From contig JAGWYG010000009.1 in the NCBI GenBank assembly GCA_018969485.1, positions 1-64,000 of the forward strand: a stretch of 64,000 nt of DNA, in the 5' to 3' direction. Both the position numbers and the translations under genes were made by a program. A model generated the notes under the pieces. That model did no database searches, was not told where the DNA came from, and worked only from the letters and a program-made list of their open reading frames with translations. This DNA comes from Chloroflexota bacterium (lineage in GTDB: Bacteria > Chloroflexota > Chloroflexia > Chloroflexales > Roseiflexaceae). Positions 24,006 to 32,992 of the stretch are shown here, piece by piece (positions within the stretch are counted from its first letter, which is position 1; each line of letters begins with the position of its first letter).

Positions 24006-26417
24006 TCAGCCGCTCGAGAGCGCACCGATCGTGCTCTGCTGCCGCCGCGCCTCGATGACGTCGCGCATCCGGTTGAGCTTGTCGAGGATCGCCGTCAACT
24101 GCGCCAGGCTCTGTACCCGCAGGATGGCGAGCAGCACCGCCCGGCCGGGTTTGCGCGTCTGGACCTGCTCGACGGCGTCGATGTTGATGCCGTCGTCGGC
24201 GACGGCGCCGGAGATGTCGCGCCACAGGCCGACGCGATCCCAGGCTTCGATGCGCACCGGCACCGGATATCCCTGGTGCGGCGTGGCGATGCCCCAGGTG
24301 ACCTCGACGAGCCGGCCGCGGTCATCGGCCTGGATGTTGATCATCGTCCGGCAGTCTGAGCGATGCACCGTGACGCCCCGGCCGCGGGTGACGAACCCGA
24401 CGATCGGCTCGCCGACGACCGGGTTGCAGCAGCGCGCCAGCCGGGTGAGCATCTGCCCCTCGCCCCGCACCTGGATGCCCCCCGCGTCGGTGCGCGGCGC
24501 CGGCGCCGGCGGCGCCACTGGCGGCAGCCCGGCGAGGTCGTCCGCATCGACCGGCGTCCGCTGCGCCAGCATGCGCTGCACGATCGTGCGCGCGGCGATG
24601 TCGCCATACCCGATCTGGGCGAACAGCTCCTCGGCGCTGCGCAGCCCGGCGACGCGGACGATCTCCTCGAAGGGCGCGTGCAGGCCGAGGCGCTTCATCT
24701 CCTTGTCGAGCATCTCGCGCCCGGCGGCCACGTTCTCGTCGTGGTGCAGGCGCTTGAAATAGCGTCGGATATGGTTCCGCGCCCCCGACGTGCGGACGAA
24801 GTTCAGCCAGTCACGGCTCGGGCCGCGCGGCGTGCGGGTGGTGATGATCTGGACGATCTCGCCGCTCTGCAGTTGGTGGTCGAGCGGCACCATGCGGTTG
24901 TTGACCTTGGCGCCGACGCACGAGTTGCCGACTTCGGAGTGGATGCGGTAGGCGAAGTCGACCGGCGATGAGCCGACGGGCAGGTCGATGATCTGCCCCT
25001 TGGGCGTGAAGACATAGACCTGCTCGTGCAACTCGTCGTCGCGCAGCGAATCGACGAATTCGCGCGCCGTGAGCTCGCGCCGCCACTCGACCATGCCGCG
25101 CAGCCAGGCCAGTTTGCTCTCGAAGGTCGGATCGTCGCGCTCGAACCCCTCCTTGTATCGCCAGTGCGCCGCGATGCCCAGCTCGGCGACCTCGTGCATG
25201 TGCCAGGTGCGAATCTGGACTTCGCACGGCTGGCCGCCGGGGATGACGACGGTGGTATGCAGCGACTGGTACATGCTCTCTTTCGGCCGGGCGATGTAGT
25301 CGTCGAACTCGCCGGGCACCGGCGTCCACAGGGCATGCACCAGCCCCAGCACGCGGTAGCACAGGTCCTTCCCGCGCTCTTCGCGGCGGCGCTCGCCCTC
25401 GCGGCGCCGTGGCCCATCGTGGTCGGCGCGCGGCTGACGGCGGCCGGTTCGGCGGGCGGCATCGGCGGCGTCGGTCGCTTCGGCCGGTTCGGCGGCCGGC
25501 TCGGGCGGCACGCCGACGATCACGCGCACCGCAAGCTGGTCGTAGATCTGGTCCAGCCCGACACCCTTGCGTTCCATCTTGCGGTGGATCGAGTAGATGT
25601 GCTTGGGCCGCCCGGTGATGTCGGCGGCGATGCCCTCGCGCTCGAGGGTGGTGCGCAGCCGCGCGATCACCCGCTGGATGAGGCGCTCGCGGAAGTCGCG
25701 CTTCATCGCCAGTTGGCGGCTGATCTCCTGGTATTTGTCCGGGTTCAGGATCGCAAACGCACGATCCTCCAGCTCCCACTTGAATTGCCAGATCCCCAGA
25801 CGATGCGCCAGCGGCGCGTAGATCTCCAGCGTCTCGCGCGCCGTCCGCTGCTGGCTGGCCGGCGGCTTCGAGGCGATGGTGCGCAGGTTGTGCAGCCGGT
25901 CGGCGAGCTTGACGAGCACCACGCGCGGATCGCGCCAGATGGCGAGAAACATCTTGCGGAACGAGCCGGCCTGGACATCTTCCTTGGTGCGCGCCTCGAG
26001 CTGCGATAGCTTGGTGACGCCGTCGACCAGGTGCGCGATCTCTTCGCCGAAGCATGCGACGACCTGCTCGCGGGTGATGCAGGTGTCCTCGAGGACGTCG
26101 TGGAGCAGCGCCGCGGCGATCGATGCGGCGTCGAGATGCAGCCCCAGCAGCAGCTCGGCCACCGCCAGCGGGTGCTCGATGTAGGCCTCGCCCGATTGCC
26201 GGCACTGGCCCGAGTGCGCCGCATACGCGACGGCATATGCGGCGCGGATCGTGCGAATCTGCGACTCGATCCCGGTGCGGTCGCGGCGCGAGCCGGCAAA
26301 CCGCTCAGCCAGGCGGTCGGCGACGCTGCTCTCCATGACCTCGCGGTCGAGCAGCAGCTCGCCGGCGCGCGGTGTGGTGGTTCCCGGCAGGACACCCTGG
26401 CTGAGATCAGACGTCAT
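24006..26417 (-). CDS. rel: Bifunctional (p)ppGpp synthetase/hydrolase Rel
   Basis: 803 aa. Domain order: HD hydrolase (about 55-205, with HSGQCRQSGEAYIEHP, LLHDVLEDT and VKLADRLHNLRT), synthetase (about 225-420, with RPKHIYSIHRKM and YQSLHTTVV), TGS (about 465-525) and a C-terminal ACT domain. Both catalytic sites look intact, so it should make and degrade (p)ppGpp during starvation. Odd feature: about 50 extra residues at 302-352, alternating acidic/Ala-rich then Arg-rich, separate the VRVIV strand from CYRVLGLVH in the synthetase domain, where other Rel proteins have only a few residues. It starts 9 bases after the L,D-transpeptidase gene, so they share an mRNA. Confidence 0.93.
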   Translation of the reverse strand: MTSDLSQGVLPGTTTPRAGELLLDREVMESSVADRLAERFAGSRRDRTGIESQIRTIRAAYAVAYAAHSGQCRQSGEAYIEHPLAVAELLLGLHLDAASIAAALLHDVLEDTCITREQVVACFGEEIAHLVDGVTKLSQLEARTKEDVQAGSFRKMFLAIWRDPRVVLVKLADRLHNLRTIASKPPASQQRTARETLEIYAPLAHRLGIWQFKWELEDRAFAILNPDKYQEISRQLAMKRDFRERLIQRVIARLRTTLEREGIAADITGRPKHIYSIHRKMERKGVGLDQIYDQLAVRVIVGVPPEPAAEPAEATDAADAARRTGRRQPRADHDGPRRREGERRREERGKDLCYRVLGLVHALWTPVPGEFDDYIARPKESMYQSLHTTVVIPGGQPCEVQIRTWHMHEVAELGIAAHWRYKEGFERDDPTFESKLAWLRGMVEWRRELTAREFVDSLRDDELHEQVYVFTPKGQIIDLPVGSSPVDFAYRIHSEVGNSCVGAKVNNRMVPLDHQLQSGEIVQIITTRTPRGPSRDWLNFVRTSGARNHIRRYFKRLHHDENVAAGREMLDKEMKRLGLHAPFEEIVRVAGLRSAEELFAQIGYGDIAARTIVQRMLAQRTPVDADDLAGLPPVAPPAPAPRTDAGGIQVRGEGQMLTRLARCCNPVVGEPIVGFVTRGRGVTVHRSDCRTMINIQADDRGRLVEVTWGIATPHQGYPVPVRIEAWDRVGLWRDISGAVADDGINIDAVEQVQTRKPGRAVLLAILRVQSLAQLTAILDKLNRMRDVIEARRQQSTIGALSSG

Positions 26418-26426
26418 CGGGCGTTC

Positions 26427-27626
26427 CTAGTAATGCACGATCACCGGCGTGCGCAGCGACGCCCATTCGTAGAGCCACTGCGCATCATCGAGATTGAGGT
26501 TGATACAGCCATGCGACATGCGCGTGCCCGTTCCCCACCGGTCGTGCCAGTAGGTTCCGTGCAGCGCGACGCCGCCGTGAATGAATTGCACCCACGGGAT
26601 CCTGGGGACGTACCAGCTCTCGCCGCCGGCCGAGCCGCGCATGTCCTGCATCGGCGTGCGGTGATAGATCTCGAAGGTGCCGACCGGCGTGTTGAAGCCA
26701 TCCTTCCCGGTGGCGACCGGTGCATGATAGACCGGCAGGTCGTTCTCGTAGGCGGTGAGGCGCTGCTGCGTCAGGTCGATCTCGATCCGGCGCTCCCGCG
26801 GCCCGTCGATCCAGTCGAAGGCATCGGGCAGCGCCGCCTGCCGCTGGGCCACCACGCTGCTGTCGCGCAACGCCAGCCGCCCGTAGTCGGTCAGCCGGAT
26901 CTCGCCGAGTGCCGCGAGCAGGATGCCGTTGGCGCGCTCGCGCTCCTGGTAGTAGGGCGGCATCGCCTCGGGGATCCACTCCATGCGCGCCCGCTCGAAG
27001 TACTGCGTCAGCCGCACCGTGCCGTCGATCGGGCTGATCTCCTGGAATGGCTCGCTGATCGGATAGCCGAAGATCGCCAGGCCGCCGAACTTCTCCCAGA
27101 ACCGCAGGAACTTGCCGCGCAGCGTGTGGCGGGTGAGGTCGAAGTACACGGCACCCTTCGCCGGCGCGCCATCGGGAAAGTCGCGCCCGAGCGTGAGTTG
27201 GCTGCCGAGCAGGGTCAGCAGGACCTGCCCGGCGCCGGTGGCGGCATCGACGTGGTACTCGAACCGCGCCCGCTCGAAGTACTGCACGAGCAGGCCTTCC
27301 TCGACGACTTCGCCGCTGATCGGCAGGCCGAAGATGCGCTCGCCACCATGCTCGAGCCAGAAGCCGAGAAACCCGGCGCGGTCGCTGATGTGAAACCCGG
27401 TGGACGAGACATAGACGGTGTTCACTGCCGGCAGCGCCAGCCCGTCGCTCAGCCGCGCCGGGAAGAGCACCGGCGCGCGCGGCGCCTGCGCGATGCCCGC
27501 CGGTGGCTCGAAGTCGGCGACGCCGACGTCGGGCCGGCTCAGGATTTGCTGCGGTACCGTGCTGATGATGACCAGCACGATGATGACCAGTCCGATGATC
27601 CCGGTGGCATACGGTCGACGTTGCAT
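26427..27626 (-). CDS. L,D-transpeptidase (YkuD) with phylum-typical repeats
   Basis: 399 aa. An N-terminal membrane anchor (about residues 9-23) is followed by two repeats of the type 'FW...GGxxIFGxPIS...QYFERAR.E' (about 85-125 and 180-225), which are common in Chloroflexota cell-surface proteins, then the YkuD domain from about 270. The catalytic signature HGTYWH...MSHGCINL is intact. It cross-links peptidoglycan or attaches ligands outside the membrane. GGGAGGA precedes the ATG. It is cotranscribed with rel, an unusual pairing that links wall remodelling with the stringent response. Confidence 0.88.
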   Translation of the reverse strand: MQRRPYATGIIGLVIIVLVIISTVPQQILSRPDVGVADFEPPAGIAQAPRAPVLFPARLSDGLALPAVNTVYVSSTGFHISDRAGFLGFWLEHGGERIFGLPISGEVVEEGLLVQYFERARFEYHVDAATGAGQVLLTLLGSQLTLGRDFPDGAPAKGAVYFDLTRHTLRGKFLRFWEKFGGLAIFGYPISEPFQEISPIDGTVRLTQYFERARMEWIPEAMPPYYQERERANGILLAALGEIRLTDYGRLALRDSSVVAQRQAALPDAFDWIDGPRERRIEIDLTQQRLTAYENDLPVYHAPVATGKDGFNTPVGTFEIYHRTPMQDMRGSAGGESWYVPRIPWVQFIHGGVALHGTYWHDRWGTGTRMSHGCINLNLDDAQWLYEWASLRTPVIVHY

Positions 27627-28260
27627 GATTCCTCCCGCCGCTCGCCGAGCTGGATCTGCCCGGCCATTATACTCGATCCGCCGAACCTCGTAGGTGTGTC
27701 GTCGCGTTCAGGTGGGGGCCCGCGCCGTCGACCGGCTGGCTGCTGCGCCTGCACGGAATGCAGCGGCGCGGTCCTCGGGCCGGCTGCCCCGCCGGCTGGT
27801 CGCACCATCCAGTGACAGATCTGCGCCCGAGACGCACAGTGCACGCTAACTGGGCCTGACGCCGTCAACCGGTGCTGTCCGTCGCCTTCGACGCTGTTGA
27901 TGAGCATCAGACGTGTGCTCCTGCCACAGGCGATTCAACAGACCGTTGCATCGGACGGTGATGCCTGATCGGATGGTTGAGCACGACGCGCGACCAATCG
28001 CCGCGAGTGTGATGATACAACGCAACAACTGACAGTCGCCAGTATAGCACGATGCTGCGTCCATCGATGCGCCTGGCGGCGTCGAACCAGCATCGCTGCG
28101 TGGTGATCGCCAGCCTGTGCGACACGGCCCTGTGCCGCGTCGCGGTGGGCGCTGCGCGGCTGTCGGCCCGGGAGCCGACCGAACGTCGAGGATGCGTGGT
28201 ATGCTGGAGCAGGCGATGGCGACGTGCTGACCGACGCCGGATAGCGAACGGACCGATGCG
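27627..28260. other. 634-base divergent intergenic region
   Basis: A leftward TATAAT (27666-27671) about 40 bases before the L,D-transpeptidase ATG is the likely -10 for that gene and rel; no clear -35. On the rightward side, TGGTATGCT (28197-28205) is an extended -10 candidate for rpiA and hemW. The rest is GC-rich without an open frame that resembles a protein, and I see no RNA gene in it. Confidence 0.45.
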
Positions 28261-28953
28261 ATGGAACCGGATGGAGCGGTGCTCAAACGACGGGCCGCCG
28301 AGGCAGCGCTCGGGCAGGTCGCCGACGGCATGGTGCTCGGGTTGGGGAGCGGCAGCACTGCCGAGGCGTTCGTCGCGGCGCTCGGCGCACGCATCGCCGC
28401 CGGCGAACTGCGCGATATCTGCGGCGTGGCAACCTCGGAGCGCACCACCGTGCTGGCGCAGCGGGTCGGCGTGCCGCTCACCACGCTCGAGCGGCAGCCG
28501 CAGCCCGATCTGGCGATCGACGGCGCCGACGAGGTCGATCCGCTGCTGACGCTGATCAAGGGGCGTGGCGGCGCCCTCCTGCGCGAGAAAGTCGTCGCCG
28601 CCTCGGCGGCGCGGTTCATCGTGATCGTCGACGGATCGAAGCTGGTGACGCGTCTGGGCCAGCGCACCGCGCTCCCCGTCGAGCTCGTCGCCTTCGCCAC
28701 GCCGCTGGTCACGCGGCGGCTCCAGCAACTCGGCGGCAACCCGGCGCTTCGGCGCCACGCCGACGGCAGCCCGTTCATCACCGACGAAGGTCACGTCATC
28801 CTCGACACCCGGTTTGCGGCGATCGACGCCCCCGACGTGCTGGCGTCGCAGATCGCGGCCATCCCGGGCGTCGCGGCCCATGGCCTGTTCGTCGGCCTGG
28901 CCGGCGCCGCGATCGTCGCCAGCCACGACGGCATCACCTGGCGGCGCCGATGA
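28261..28953 (+). CDS. rpiA: Ribose-5-phosphate isomerase A
   Basis: 230 aa, standard length. RpiA landmarks: GLGSGSTAEAF near residue 27 (phosphate loop), DGADEVDP near 85 (catalytic Asp) and KGRGGALLREK near 100 (catalytic Lys/Glu region). It interconverts ribose-5-phosphate and ribulose-5-phosphate in the pentose phosphate pathway. The last four bases (ATGA) overlap the hemW start, so the two are coupled. The binding site before the ATG is weak. Confidence 0.93.
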   Translation: MEPDGAVLKRRAAEAALGQVADGMVLGLGSGSTAEAFVAALGARIAAGELRDICGVATSERTTVLAQRVGVPLTTLERQPQPDLAIDGADEVDPLLTLIKGRGGALLREKVVAASAARFIVIVDGSKLVTRLGQRTALPVELVAFATPLVTRRLQQLGGNPALRRHADGSPFITDEGHVILDTRFAAIDAPDVLASQIAAIPGVAAHGLFVGLAGAAIVASHDGITWRRR

Positions 28954-30182
28954 GCACGCCACCGCCGCCGCGCTATGCCGCCGTGCGGCATCTCTACCTG
29001 CACATCCCGTTCTGTGCCCGCCGCTGCGCCTACTGCGACTTCAACACCTATGCCAACCTCGAGCACCGCATCGCGGCATATGTCGCGGCCCTGTGCGACG
29101 AACTGGCAGCATGGCGGGCGCTGGCCGATCCCGCACCGCCGCTGCAGCGCGTCGCGCGGGCCCTGATGCGTGCCGATCTGCCGCCGACGATCTTCTTCGG
29201 CGGCGGTACACCCAGCCTGCTGCCGCTGTCGGCATTCGAGCGCATCCTCGCCGCCAGCGACGCACTGATCCCGCGGCAGCACGCCGAGATCACCGTCGAG
29301 TGCAATCCCGGCACGCCCCTCAGCCGCGACTACCTCGCCGGATTGCGCTCGCTCGGCGTCAATCGCATCAGCATCGGCGTCCAGACGCTCGACGACCGCA
29401 TCCTGCGCGTCCTCGGCCGCACCCACACCGCCGCCGATGCGCGGGCCGCCTATGATGCCGCCGTGCAGGCCGGGTTCGACCGGATCAATGTCGACTTCAT
29501 CTTCGGCCTCCCCGGCCAGACGCCCGAATCCTGGCTGGCCACGCTGCACACCCTGGTCGAGTGGCAGGTCGACCACTGCTCGCTCTATTCGCTGATCCTC
29601 GAGCCATCGACCCCGCTGGCGGCCCAGGTGACCGGCGGACGCATCACGGTGCCCGACGACGACGACACCGGAGCGATGTACGAGGCGGCGCTCGACATCC
29701 TGGCGGCCGGCGGCTACACCCAGTACGAGATCAGCAACTGGGCGCGCCGGCTGCCGGGTGATGCGGCACGCCTGGTGCCGGCGAACGCGTGCCACCACAA
29801 CCTGGCCTACTGGCTCAATGCCGACTATCTCGGCGCCGGCGCCGGCGCGCACGGCCACATCCCGCCCTACCGCACCAGCCATGTGCTCGCCGTCGACGAC
29901 TACATCGCAGCCGTGCGGGAGCACGGCATTCCGCTCGCCGACCTCGTCCCGCTCACCGGGCGCGATCTGTTCGCCGAGACGATGTTCATGGGCCTGCGGC
30001 TCAACGCGGGCGTCAGCCTGGCGCACATCCGCGAGCGCTGCGGCGTCGCGCTCGATGCCATCGCCGGCGAGACCGTCGCCGAGCTCGTCGCAGCCGGCCT
30101 GCTCGAGCGCGATGCGCATGCGGTGCGCCTCACCGACCGCGGCCGGATGTTCGGCAATCAGGTGTTCGCGCACTTCGTCTAG
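28950..30182 (+). CDS. hemW: Radical SAM heme chaperone HemW-type protein
   Basis: 410 aa. The N-terminal LYLHIPFCARRCAYCDF contains the CxxxCxxC 4Fe-4S/SAM motif with the extra downstream residues typical of the HemN/HemW group. FFGGGTPSLL, ECNPGTP and INVDFIFGLPGQTPESW follow in family order. HemW-type proteins deliver heme to respiratory enzymes; true HemN (anaerobic coproporphyrinogen oxidase) is longer at the N-terminus, which favours HemW. Overlaps rpiA by four bases. Confidence 0.85.
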   Translation: MSTPPPPRYAAVRHLYLHIPFCARRCAYCDFNTYANLEHRIAAYVAALCDELAAWRALADPAPPLQRVARALMRADLPPTIFFGGGTPSLLPLSAFERILAASDALIPRQHAEITVECNPGTPLSRDYLAGLRSLGVNRISIGVQTLDDRILRVLGRTHTAADARAAYDAAVQAGFDRINVDFIFGLPGQTPESWLATLHTLVEWQVDHCSLYSLILEPSTPLAAQVTGGRITVPDDDDTGAMYEAALDILAAGGYTQYEISNWARRLPGDAARLVPANACHHNLAYWLNADYLGAGAGAHGHIPPYRTSHVLAVDDYIAAVREHGIPLADLVPLTGRDLFAETMFMGLRLNAGVSLAHIRERCGVALDAIAGETVAELVAAGLLERDAHAVRLTDRGRMFGNQVFAHFV

Positions 30183-30648
30183 CCGCTGCCCGACGGTAAC
30201 GTGCTGCAGTGCGCAGAAGCATGCGGCGGGCGATTGCGATCTCCGCGCCGCGAAGCAGCGGGCGGAAAGCCGTTCGCAGGTGGCGAGCGTGCCGCGGCCG
30301 CATCGCCCGGCCCTGGATCCCTTGCCCTCACTGAGCGCGAGGCAGTCGACGGGCACACCTTCGGCGGTGAACCGGGCCATTCGCGAGATCGGGCAGCGCA
30401 GCGGCGATCTGAACGCGGCGGCCGTCGCCATCGCCGGCACCTCGGGGAATCGGAGTCGCGTGCGGCCCGCTGGGTCGGGAACGACGGGCTGTGTGAGCGC
30501 ACGGGCACGAAGCGCGCGACCTGTGGCCCGGCGCGAGGGGATCGCCCGAGATGCGCCGTAGAACTGAGCTCGGAGCGCCGACATGGCGCGCCCAGGACGG
30601 CGATGCCTGGTGGGGCGCGCGATGACCACCAGACGCCGTGCGTCCGGA
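30183..30648. other. 466-base region with no recognisable gene
   Basis: Open frames occur on both strands only because of the high GC content; none shows a protein family or a binding site. Together with the ROK remnant that follows, it looks like decayed former coding sequence at the left edge of the second catabolic block. Confidence 0.4.
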
Positions 30649-30900
30649 TCAGGCTTGTTGCTCGTCGCTGTAGGTGAGTAGCAGCGCGGCCGCTCCGGTC
30701 AATGCCGCACCTGAGCCGAGCTCACCCTGTGCAACCGGCGTTGCCGCGCCGCGCTGCACCTCTTCCGCGAACAGGTCGGCTGCACCGGAGATGCCGCCCA
30801 GCAGCAGCATACCGGCGCCAGACGGCTGGGCATACGGACGGATGAACTCGCCCAGCGCCGCTGCCGGCGTCAGGCGGCAGCGGCCACGGCGGCCTGACGA
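30649..30900 (-). pseudogene. C-terminal fragment of a ROK-family sugar kinase
   Basis: About 70-80 residues, ending in a TGA at 30649-30651, match only the last part of a ROK kinase: GMLLLGGISGAADLF (the glycine-rich strand-turn near the C-terminus) followed by QGELGSGAALTGAAALLL. The kinase core, ATP motif and zinc-binding cysteines are absent. The upstream part is random Arg/Gly-rich sequence, and the open frame runs into the SorC promoter. The gene was truncated, probably when the neighbouring block was inserted or rearranged. It is not a copy of the intact ROK gene at 37255, whose C-terminus differs. Confidence 0.65.
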
Positions 30901-30931
30901 CTCATGCCTGCACCCTGTTGTACTGATGGGG

Positions 30932-30960
30932 TTGACACGCCCCCTGTTCCATGCTATGCT
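30932..30960 (+). promoter_or_regulatory. Promoter P1 of the SorC-regulated block
   Basis: TTGACA (30932-30937), 17-base spacer, TATGCT (30955-30960), with TG one base before the -10 (TGCTATGCT). It reads into the SorC regulator gene, 57 bases further on, and the operator pair begins 3 bases after the -10. Confidence 0.8.
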
Positions 30961-30962
30961 CC

Positions 30963-30993
30963 GTGCAATTGCACAGCATACGTGCAATTGCAC
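30963..30993. promoter_or_regulatory. Operator pair O1: two perfect GTGCAATTGCAC boxes
   Basis: Boxes at 30963-30974 and 30982-30993 are each a perfect 12-bp palindrome, start-to-start distance 19. With flanking CC and GG the whole 30961-30995 element is itself an inverted repeat. It overlaps the predicted transcription start of the SorC gene, so the regulator most likely represses itself. Identical architecture recurs at 38726-38756. Confidence 0.85.
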
Positions 30994-31016
30994 GGAGCAT
31001 AGTAAGGTTCTGAGCC

Positions 31017-31967
31017 ATGAGTACTATAGATCAGCGATACCTGCTGGCACAAATCGGCTCGATGTACTACGAGCAGGATATGACGCAGAGCCAGATTGCC
31101 GAGCGCCTTGGTCTTTCGCGCGTCAAGGTCTACCGCCTGCTGAAGGAAGCGCGCGCCGAGGAGTTCGTCCAAATCGTGATCAACTGGCCGACCAGCCGCG
31201 ATCACCAGAGCGAGCAAGCCGTACGGCGCGCATTCGGCCTCAAGGAGGCGCTGGTGCTTCAATCGGGGCAGTCGGGCGCCTCACCGATCCTCAATCAGCT
31301 TGGTCAGCTCGGTGCCCGTTACCTGGAGCACCTGCTCCAGGACGGCATGACCATGGCCGTCTGCCTTGGCCGCTCTACCTACGAGGTCATCCATGCGATC
31401 CGGCCCGGGTTCCGCGCCAGGGTTCACGTCTCGCAGGCGATGGGCACGATGCCGTTCGCACTCCAGGAGCTGGACAGCGCCTCACTGGCCCGGCATCTGG
31501 CCGCCAAGCTAGGCGGTGACGTGCGCTACCTGTCGTCGCCGCTGATGGCGGATAGCCCGGAGGCCGCCGATGTGCTGCGCGCCCAGCGCGATATTCGTGG
31601 AACGCTCGATGCGGCGCGTGCGGCCGACGTGGCGCTCGTCGGCATCGGTAACCTCGACCCGGCTCACTCGGGGTTCGTCAAGGCCGGTTTCATCGCGCCG
31701 GAAGATATGGTGCAGCTGCTCGCCGCCGGCGCCGTCGGCGACATTGCCGGCCAGATACTGACCGCCGACGGGCAGCTGCACCGGTGCGACTACAACCGGC
31801 GGGTGATCGGAATCACCCTGGACGAACTGCGTCATATTCCGACGACGATCGCGGTGGCCGCCGGCCTGGACAAGGCACGGGCGATCCTCGCGGCGCTGCG
31901 AACCGGCGCCGTCAATGTGTTGTGTACCGACGATGCGACCGCCGCAGCGGTTCTGGAGCAGCAGTGA
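31017..31967 (+). CDS. SorC/DeoR-type sugar-responsive transcriptional regulator
   Basis: 316 aa. Residues 20-45 form the helix-turn-helix (MTQSQIAERLGLSRVKVYRL); the rest is the SorC effector-binding domain related to sugar isomerases, with VCLGRSTYEVI, GIGNLDPAHSGF and AVAAGLDKARAILAALRTGAVNVL at the C-terminus. Members usually bind a phosphorylated sugar and release DNA. It lies directly behind operator pair O1 and is the obvious candidate for binding all three paired operators in the block. Its stop overlaps the next start by one base (TGATG). Confidence 0.92.
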   Translation: MSTIDQRYLLAQIGSMYYEQDMTQSQIAERLGLSRVKVYRLLKEARAEEFVQIVINWPTSRDHQSEQAVRRAFGLKEALVLQSGQSGASPILNQLGQLGARYLEHLLQDGMTMAVCLGRSTYEVIHAIRPGFRARVHVSQAMGTMPFALQELDSASLARHLAAKLGGDVRYLSSPLMADSPEAADVLRAQRDIRGTLDAARAADVALVGIGNLDPAHSGFVKAGFIAPEDMVQLLAAGAVGDIAGQILTADGQLHRCDYNRRVIGITLDELRHIPTTIAVAAGLDKARAILAALRTGAVNVLCTDDATAAAVLEQQ

Positions 31968-32980
31968 TGCATGTGCCAATCTTCAAAGGCGAGGGGGTGC
32001 TGTCCTACGAGGCGCGGCCGGTTCCGCGCCTGGACGCTCCCGACGACGTGCTGGTGCGGATCGAGGCGTGCGGAATCTGCGGGACTGATCTGAATATCCT
32101 CGCGGTGCCGCCGGCGCACAAGGCCACCCCGGGGATCATTATCGGCCACGAGGGTGTTGGCCTCGTCGAGCGCGTCGGCGCCAGCGTGCGCGATCTGAAG
32201 CCCGGCGACCGGGTCGTCGTTGCGCCGCGCCTGACGTGCGGTCGTTGCGCCTACTGCCGGCGCGGGCTGGACAACCAGTGCACCGACTACCAGACGATCG
32301 GTACGACGCGTGATGGCGCGTTCGCCCCTTACCTCCTGGCGCCCGCGCGGGCGTTGTTCCGTATTGATCCCCGGGTGCCGCGCGACGACGCGGCGCTCTT
32401 CGAGCCGCTCTCCTGCGTCGTGGGTGCGGTACGCCGCGCGCCGATCCAGCCGGGCGACGCGGTGCTGATCATCGGCGGCGGACCGATGGGGCTGCTCTTC
32501 GCGCAGACCTACCGCGCCATGGGTGCCGGGCAGATCCTCATCGCCGATGTGTCGCCGTATCGCCTGGCATTTGCCCGAGCGATCGGAGTCGATCTGACAG
32601 TCGATGTGCGAGCGGAGGATCTGAGGCAGGCGGTTCACGATGCGACCGGGCTCGGGGCGGACGTCGTCGTGGACGCGGTCGGCAACCAGCTCGGCACCGC
32701 CATCGGCTGCGCGCGGCGTGGCGGTCAGGTTGTGCTCTTCGGTCTACGGCCTCACGACTTGCCGGCGGTGAGCCAGTACGCCATAACGCGCCATGACCTG
32801 ACCGTCCACGGGGCGTTCGTCGGGTTGCATCCCTTTGCACAGACCATCCGGCTGCTGGAGAGCCGGCGCGTGCAGCCTTCGGCGCTCGTCACCCACCGGC
32901 TCCCGCTGGCGGAACTGGCGGAAGGCGTCCGGCTCATGCGCGAGCAGCAGGCGATCAAAGTGATTATCGAAGCGGAGTAG
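31967..32980 (+). CDS. Zinc-dependent medium-chain alcohol dehydrogenase
   Basis: 337 aa from ATG 31967, overlapping the SorC stop by one base. Catalytic zinc ligands are in ACGICGTD and GHEGVG; the structural-zinc cysteines are CGRCAYCRRGLDNQC; the NAD-binding loop is IIGGGPMG. It belongs to the sorbitol/threonine dehydrogenase-like polyol dehydrogenases and should oxidise a polyol or sugar secondary hydroxyl. Second gene of the SorC block. Confidence 0.9.
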   Translation: MHVPIFKGEGVLSYEARPVPRLDAPDDVLVRIEACGICGTDLNILAVPPAHKATPGIIIGHEGVGLVERVGASVRDLKPGDRVVVAPRLTCGRCAYCRRGLDNQCTDYQTIGTTRDGAFAPYLLAPARALFRIDPRVPRDDAALFEPLSCVVGAVRRAPIQPGDAVLIIGGGPMGLLFAQTYRAMGAGQILIADVSPYRLAFARAIGVDLTVDVRAEDLRQAVHDATGLGADVVVDAVGNQLGTAIGCARRGGQVVLFGLRPHDLPAVSQYAITRHDLTVHGAFVGLHPFAQTIRLLESRRVQPSALVTHRLPLAELAEGVRLMREQQAIKVIIEAE

Positions 32981-32992
32981 AGGAGCGACACA

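Noticed and set aside
27700-28250. Structured RNA or small gene in the L,D-transpeptidase-rpiA gap
   Set aside because: No conserved riboswitch, RNase P, SRP or 6S feature could be recognised, and no frame has a binding site.
30649-30993. Complete small gene of 114 codons on the minus strand
   Set aside because: Only the C-terminal part matches ROK kinases and the start lies inside operator O1, so I list it as a fragment.
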